In this document: positions 58,310-64,000 of the stretch, in pieces
Numbering within the stretch: position 1 is the stretch's first letter
Layout: each line of letters starts with the position of its first letter
Origin: Spirometra erinaceieuropaei
Taxonomy: Eukaryota > Platyhelminthes > Cestoda > Diphyllobothriidea > Diphyllobothriidae
Reading direction: 5' to 3'
Assembly: GCA_902702965.1 (NCBI GenBank)
Contig: CACRXP010000021.1
Span: 765,254-829,253, forward strand
DNA length: 64,000 nt
Position numbers and translations under genes: made by a program
The notes under the pieces: generated by a model
Database searches by the model: none
What the model saw: only the letters and a program-made list of their open reading frames with translations
What the model was told of the DNA's origin: nothing

Positions 58310-58690
58310 GGATGTAATAAGCCTGAAGCGGCCTGTTTCGATGTGCCTGCATCTCTGGTGACAACACCTGCTGTCATACCTTGACCGGGTTCAGCCTAGG
58401 AGGTAATGACCCACTCATGACCTGCCATGCTTCCGGAGCTTTTTCCTTGGAAGAACTGGATTACGCTTATTCCTGTAAGGCCATATTTCTGTCCCAACTT
58501 TTGAAGCAGCGATATCAGCTACCCATCTTCAGGGAAGTGGGAATCCTGTACGCAGCTCCCAGTCCGTGCCATGTAGACTGCATGCGCATTTTGCTTGTGG
58601 TGTAGGTTGCCAATACCGACTGTGGTTAGAATCGAACCATGCTCCACTGAGGTCTATTTCGTCCCCGTCCCTGGTCGTGGCGGGGATTTG
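58310..58690. other. No recognised gene
   Basis: Possible continuation of the plus-strand intron/exon series; a segment after 'cccatcttcag' at about 58534 is open but unsupported. Confidence 0.2.
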
Positions 58691-58699
58691 TGGCTCTCA

Positions 58700-59000
58700 C
58701 GGTCTCAAGCCTTAACTGCCGCTGGTCAGATAGGGGGCAGGCGAGTTTATGTGGCGACTTTTTGCACTTGTCCTGATTATTACCTCGGTCCACAGTCTCA
58801 ACGGCATCAAGGTCTAATACTTGTCCCGTCTCCATATTGTAGATTTCCTTCATTGAATTCTTGTCTAGCCTCCGAACGACCAGCCGATTTTTATTCATTC
58901 TCTTTTGCAGCCGTCGACGGGTTTCTCTGAGGTGGTTGCCCTCTGAAACTGCACTAAAGTCGGTAGACAACAGTTGGCTTCTAGTGAAGAACGAGGCATC
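58700..59000 (-). mobile_element. Penelope-like GIY-YIG endonuclease fragment
   Basis: The minus strand has VVYRL*CSF, then after a frameshift RETRRRLQKRMNKNRLVVRR and TGQVLDLDAVETVDRGNNQ. Alignment by eye with 42.4-42.7 kb is clear (RRRLQxRM, LDAVExVxRGxxQ). Decayed copy. Confidence 0.65.
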
Positions 59001-59004
59001 TTCG

Positions 59005-62000
59005 CTGCATCTCTTGCGGTGGTATTTATTAAGGTCTCCGGGTGACTCCTCGGAGTGTCCTGGCGGAACACGCCACGATCCCGAAGAGCTTTTACTCACA
59101 TCATGCCCCGTCATGATCCGGTTTAGTTGGCCCTTTTGAGCTCTTGGCGGCGCTTGATCTCGTCTCGTTTGACGACTGTCATACTGCAGAGAGCTTCCAG
59201 TCACCAGAATGATGTGTATGCAGCTTTGTTTGTATTGTAGTGCGCGGTTGTTGTAGGTTAATATTTACAGCTGTTTGCAGGTCCCCTGTATACTATAGTC
59301 GCCACCTGATTATCAGGTTGCCGGCAGACGAGTACATTTGGAAACGGGTCTGTCCTCCGTTTCCTCAACCGGAGACAGCAGATCCAGGAGGGTTGAGTTC
59401 ATTTTTCACGGCAGTCAATTTTGCCTTGATTGATAATGACAAAAGTGTCGCCAGCCTATCACGCGCAAGATTCTAATTTTCCCCCAAACAGCCGTCATTC
59501 GGATTTTAAGGGACCACACCAATAATGGACCTGAAGGTTAGTACCTCCATTAGGGTGCCCTTGACCTACTCATTTGTTTCATTGATGGGTTGCCGAGATT
59601 GCTGTAAGAAACTCAAAAACACAACTCATCCCCTCCCGGTGTGTGCACCTCCCCTTTCGAATCTAGTGCAGTTTGAGAACGCACTTTGAGCGTTTTTCTC
59701 GGGCCTATATTTTCTCGTCAATTCACACACGTTGTCTTTTAAGCGTTCGTCATCGTAGAGCTCGGACGCCCTGTCCGTACGCATGTGTTTTATGTCGTAC
59801 CCACTATTAAGTGGGCGGCGGAAGCTAGCACAGTTTGCTCGTTTTATCCTGGTGACACTTCAGCCTCTGTTGTGTGATAGGATGCGATGTTTTGTGGCCT
59901 TACCTGCCATCTCCATGCTATGTATAACTCGACGAGGCGGCTCAAACCCGTTCCTTCGAGTCATTTTGTTCATGCGGATCGTACCAAGAGGCCGCTGCCT
60001 CTCTGTCAACCCACACCCTGATGACACCCTACTTTAGCCTACGTTGAATGCAGGTTTTGTACAGTTTGGGAAGGATAAGGGGGGTTAGGCATCCCGAGCT
60101 AAAACTGCTGGTGACGCCTGCTCGGTTGCCCCTGTTAGACGGTACTTGTGAATATATTAGGAACACATGTTTCGCCCCTGATGTAGGTACGGCCGTAACG
60201 TGTGGTCCGGGTTGTGGAATCGAAACACTGTACTCGGTACACATAAGCTCTATCGACCTCGCGATATGTTGTGTTTCGTTTGTGCTGTTGTTGAATGGTG
60301 CCAGCACGCCTTTTTGTCATTTCTCTTGCTCCCTCACCAGGTCAAAGTCTTATCCGCATTCTTGCGCGGGCAATTCATTGCTTTGTGTACTGTCTGTTCT
60401 TGTTATAACTGTAAGACTACTAACTACGCTTCTGCGACCTTTTCTGTATTTAACTTTTTTGGATTTTTTTATCCCTTCGAGTAGAGCAGCCGTTATTAAC
60501 CGGATTTTGTTCCAGCCCAATTTTATAACTTTTGCGCCTGTCAGACTACTTTCAAAGTCTGCCCTTGTTAATTTTTCGTAGGTGTTCGAAGTCCCTGTCG
60601 CTGCTGTCAGCAATGAACCGACGCACATCTTCAAGGTCTCCTCCGTTCTGAAACTTCTCCCTGCTTGGGAGCCCTGCTCGAACTCGGAATAGAACTATAA
60701 CTATGACCGAGCCAGTGTTATGATATAAGAAGGCTTAGAACTTTACCTTCGATTTGTCGTTCCCTGTCTTTGCCTTCGCGCTGTGCTGATGCGCCAACAC
60801 TGCCTAACCATTACAGTTCTATTTCGCCCATTCTTGCTGTTTATCTTGGGCAGTGGCAGACGTAGTATTCTGTGTAATTATTGCCTCGACTGGATTCTCG
60901 TTTGCCGAGACTGCTGTGTCGTGATACTCACTTCGTACGTCCGGACGCCATAATTTCCCACGCCCAGTTGTACGACTCCCTCCAGGTTTCGTTTTACTGG
61001 GCTTCCCTTTCTTGGTGGTGTAATTGAATAATCTACCTCACTAGTCGTCGGGGACAAATGCTAGTTCTTGTCAAGCCGGGGAACATTCAGGCGTATGACT
61101 TCTGTTTTGCCTGAGGACTACTACATATCCCCCCTATGCGGTGTTCGCGGGCACGGCCGAAACAACATTTCACTTGCCCTCAAAGATCGTTTAGTACACA
61201 CCAGGAGGATTTGTGTGGGAGCCTGCTAGTTCTCCACAACAATCTAATAGGTATGCAAACGTCTGGCCGTTAAGTGGTTGGCAGGCCTGTCTAAATGTCT
61301 ACACATGAGTAGCGCCGAGGCTTCCTTTTCCCGTTCAGTCTCTAGACAGCGGTTTGACTCGTTGGTATGGATGGAGGAATTGCATAGGCTACCGTTTTTC
61401 TACAAGCTGTCCAGCTGACGAACGGTGAACTTCAGACAAGTTAGCGTCGAGCATCTGTCACAGACTAGGCCATTCGTTTAGATTGCAGGCTGACCAGCTG
61501 CGCATTCCGCATCCCTTGATGGAGCGTTTAATAGTCGCACTGAGGTGCGCGTTACTTATCGCACTTGAAATCGTAGGTCTCCAGGCCCGAACTCCAGCCT
61601 CTCGCTCCTCCGGTTCTCTGTCCCGAGTCAGGATCCCACCCTCACTCCCGCGCTCCTAAGCAGTCAATCCCAGCCTTAGAAATGCAGCCATACAGAGTGG
61701 CTTGGCCCAGGCCCGACTTACTGTTGACACGAGTTCTGGTTGGAGTGGACGCTTCAGGTTGTTGAACTTGTCGAATTAAGAAATAAAAACCACTTCGGAT
61801 TCGTGTTGAACTTGACCACTGCCTCCAAACTCGGTCCGGATTCCGCGTTCCGAGGCGTAAGGCCTTATTATCCGATTTTGCGGCCCAGCCCCCTCCCCTA
61901 CTCTTGCATATTACCCACTGACTTATGGATGGCCGTGGCAGCCTTGATCTGTAAGTAAAATCGGAGGAATTCACAATATGTGAAGTGTAGCAACATTTAT

Positions 62001-63140
62001 GTATGCCATTATAAGGAAGATGTTGAGCAGGAAATGGTACGTGGAAATCAAACATCTTGACGTAAAAATGCACGTGATTTACAAATAGGCCGCAGAGACA
62101 GTATATAATGACTGTTGAGAACGGTGGGCGGGGGTCGTCGGGGCCGTTTGCAGGTTGGCTGAGATCAAGGCCTGGTGCGTTGTTTCGGTCACGTAAGGAG
62201 CACACCTGGCATTACGTAACATGCAACGGTGAATCATCGGCGGGACGACTATAAGTCGACAGGCAGTCCTGACTATGTGACCTTGAAACTTTTCGAATGC
62301 GTTCCTTAACGCATCCGTCAACTGAGGTATGCTGGGCCTGTGGTCAGCATTCGAAACTTTAAAGACATTGGTATGAGGATTCACAAATGTACGGTAAGTT
62401 GGAGGCTTGATGGGGACTACGTAAACGGTTTGACCAAAAAGCTAAATGAAAGGTTAACTTGTTCGCAGAGGGAGCGAAGAATGGCTGCTTCTCGAAAGTG
62501 GTCGTCTTGATCCCGGGAAAAGTGGACAGACAATTTGTAGGGTGCGAGTTTCGTTGTGCGAATCACTTGTTTCCTGTAGGTTTTATAAATCCATGGAAGT
62601 CACACTGTCGAAAATTGGTCCGAACGGCGCGGCGACGTCACTGGTAGGCAGCCATTACAAGAAGTAGTTGTCTATGATTCAACAATTACAAGTGACTGTG
62701 CAGGAACTGGCGGAGCAGCCTCTGCGACTAGGGGAACTTTTCTCTGAAACGGCGGCCAGTTATCCCCTTAGTGCCTTTCGCTGTTAGTAACACCATTTCG
62801 CTGACACAGTCGTACCACCACATAGACTTGCGGACGAAGGAAACGTGCCCCTTGGCAGACGGATATTCAGTTGACATCCTGCCCTGTCCTTGTGCTTGCT
62901 AACACTGAAGCCAACACCCCACCCTTTATTCTGGGTGCCGGCGCTATAGGCTTTGTGATTGGGGGCGTACTCGCCAGACCCCTAAAACGGTCTATGCGGC
63001 AAACCCGCTGGGACAACACGAAGGCCAGATCGAATTTATCAGGCCTTATCGGGAATGCACGTCCATAACAAATTCCAACATTCTGGATGCGGTGGTGAGC
63101 CCAGTTGCCGACTCACGTAGCACCAATTGGGGTCCCTGCC
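59005..63140. other. No firmly recognised gene
   Basis: Includes two of the longer frames of the window: 60048-60581 (+, 177 codons) and 61642-62205 (-, 187 codons). Neither shows a domain, consistent motif spacing or splice support, and such lengths occur by chance here. The stretch is T/C-rich on the plus strand. Confidence 0.25.
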
Positions 63141-63144
63141 GCTC

Positions 63145-63440
63145 GCTTGTCTTATTTTTTTGGTTAAAATCCTGATCAGTTGTTTGTGGTAGATCAGGAG
63201 ATGTGGTCGTGCACCTACTTGCGGCTTTACACCGTGCCAGGCACCTGCATCCTCTCCCGGTCTTTTTGACTATGTCTTGACACCGGGTCCAGATGGGGAA
63301 GGAGGAGAGGGAGCGGTAGATGCAACGCAAGTCAGCTATCACTTTGAACTGACTCACTCGCAAGCCACTGCCCCTACTCTCACCCTCCCGTTGAGCACAT
63401 GTTGTACATCGCCGGCAACGGCGATCTGGCTGCCGCACTC
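63145..63440 (+). repeat. Dispersed repeat R3, copy
   Basis: Starts 'ttaaaatcctgatcagttg' and runs through 'ctatgtcttgacaccgggtc', 'ggaaggaggagagggagcgg' and 'ttgagcacatgttgtacatc'. Confidence 0.7.
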
Positions 63441-63734
63441 TCCAGGCGGGTAAAACCAGTTGTGAAAAACCAGCGTGATCGCGAGCAAGACTTTGTACAG
63501 ACCTCAAAGTAATTATTGTACGACTGCCAGGAACAATTAACACACCACTTGAAAAGCGGTGAGATCCTATTTTCTAACTTGACGTCATCTAGGTGATCCT
63601 GTGCCGTTGTCACGTGGGGTCTTGCCCCATCTAACCGGCCCGTGTCTTTAACTTAGCCATATCTGTCTGTTACCGCTGTGCACACTCGAAAGCACGGGGG
63701 TATGAGGGGATACCTGGGAATGGATCGAAAACTT

Positions 63735-64000
63735 CCCTGTGGGTCAGCCGAGAGAAATCAACTTCTGCTGTAGTTGAAAGGGGATTTTCCCAGGATTCGG
63801 TACTGGGAGGCATTTTGTTCATACCATGTTTGCTGATGATATGAAATTTTGAGGTGCATAGTGGGGTTCGGTGTTTTCCGAGAACATGTCTGAGGACTGA
63901 GAGCGATTCCGTAAGTTATTGCATATTCGCCTTAAAAACTACAACCCCATTTCATGGAACGAAATAGAGATAAATCCCTGTGGCTGACTCAGGAACTGAA
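63735..64000 (+). mobile_element. LINE reverse transcriptase fragment at window edge
   Basis: The plus strand reads ERGFSQDSVLGGILF, then after a 1 nt shift MFADDMKF followed by a stop. This is the block from the 'GVPQGSVLGPILF' region to the FADD catalytic motif of a CR1-type RT. It is frameshifted and runs to the window end. Confidence 0.6.

Noticed and set aside
60048..60581. 177-codon plus-strand frame
   Set aside because: No motif spacing or homology recognised; overlaps an equally open minus-strand frame.
61642..62205. 187-codon minus-strand frame
   Set aside because: No recognisable domain; the amino-acid pattern is not convincing and no splice sites delimit it.
1..64000. CRISPR arrays, bacterial operons or ribosomal RNA
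   Set aside because: No spaced direct repeats, Shine-Dalgarno-led gene runs or rRNA-like sequence; intron-bearing genes show a eukaryotic genome.

Overview
The window is eukaryotic nuclear DNA, most likely from a flatworm and probably a diphyllobothriid-type tapeworm. The evidence is GT-AG introns in the two best genes, a dense mix of degenerate CR1-like and RTE-like LINEs, Penelope-like (GIY-YIG) retroelements and tRNA-derived SINEs, degenerate TTAGGG tracts, and a tetraspanin gene. The taxonomic call is inference. Most of the 64 kb is intron, decayed repeat or featureless sequence.

Region by region. 0-1.4 kb: an edge repeat and two SINEs. 4.3-21.6 kb: two complete tandem minus-strand genes for secreted S1-family serine protease homologues, SPH1 (exons between 4376 and 7896) and SPH2 (15423 to 21499). 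Their five exons are 58/119/325/233/180 bp and 58/119/325/233/183 bp with identical phases. Both have the catalytic His replaced by Arg and lack an IVGG-type activation sequence; SPH2 also has the catalytic Ser replaced by Ala. A Penelope-like element with an inverted 5' part sits in the long second intron of SPH2. 22.4-22.8 kb: interstitial TTAGGG-like repeats. 24.4-27.1 kb: an RTE fragment and a Penelope remnant inside a ~320 bp inverted repeat. 31.7-32.1 kb: a coding-looking minus-strand exon of unknown function. 33.2-34.7 kb: a large palindrome with outward-facing tRNA-like SINEs. 35.4-36.2 kb: a complete single-exon tetraspanin followed by a long compound trinucleotide repeat. 38.5-41.15 kb: a nearly full-length but decayed CR1-like LINE. 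42.4-45.1 kb: a Penelope piece, a CR1 RT piece and a possible Merlin-like zinc ribbon. 50.8-58.3 kb: short splice-flanked open segments on the plus strand that may belong to a micro-exon-rich gene, interrupted by a minus-strand RTE fragment and SINEs. 58.3-64 kb: a Penelope piece, a dispersed repeat and an RT fragment at the edge.

The clearest biology is the SPH pair. The proteins are predicted to be secreted, disulphide-bonded, chymotrypsin-fold pseudoproteases. Intact frames, splice sites and exon lengths in both copies argue that the fold is retained for a non-proteolytic role such as binding, decoy or inhibition. That role is inference. No homology search could be run, so calls rest on motifs read by eye.
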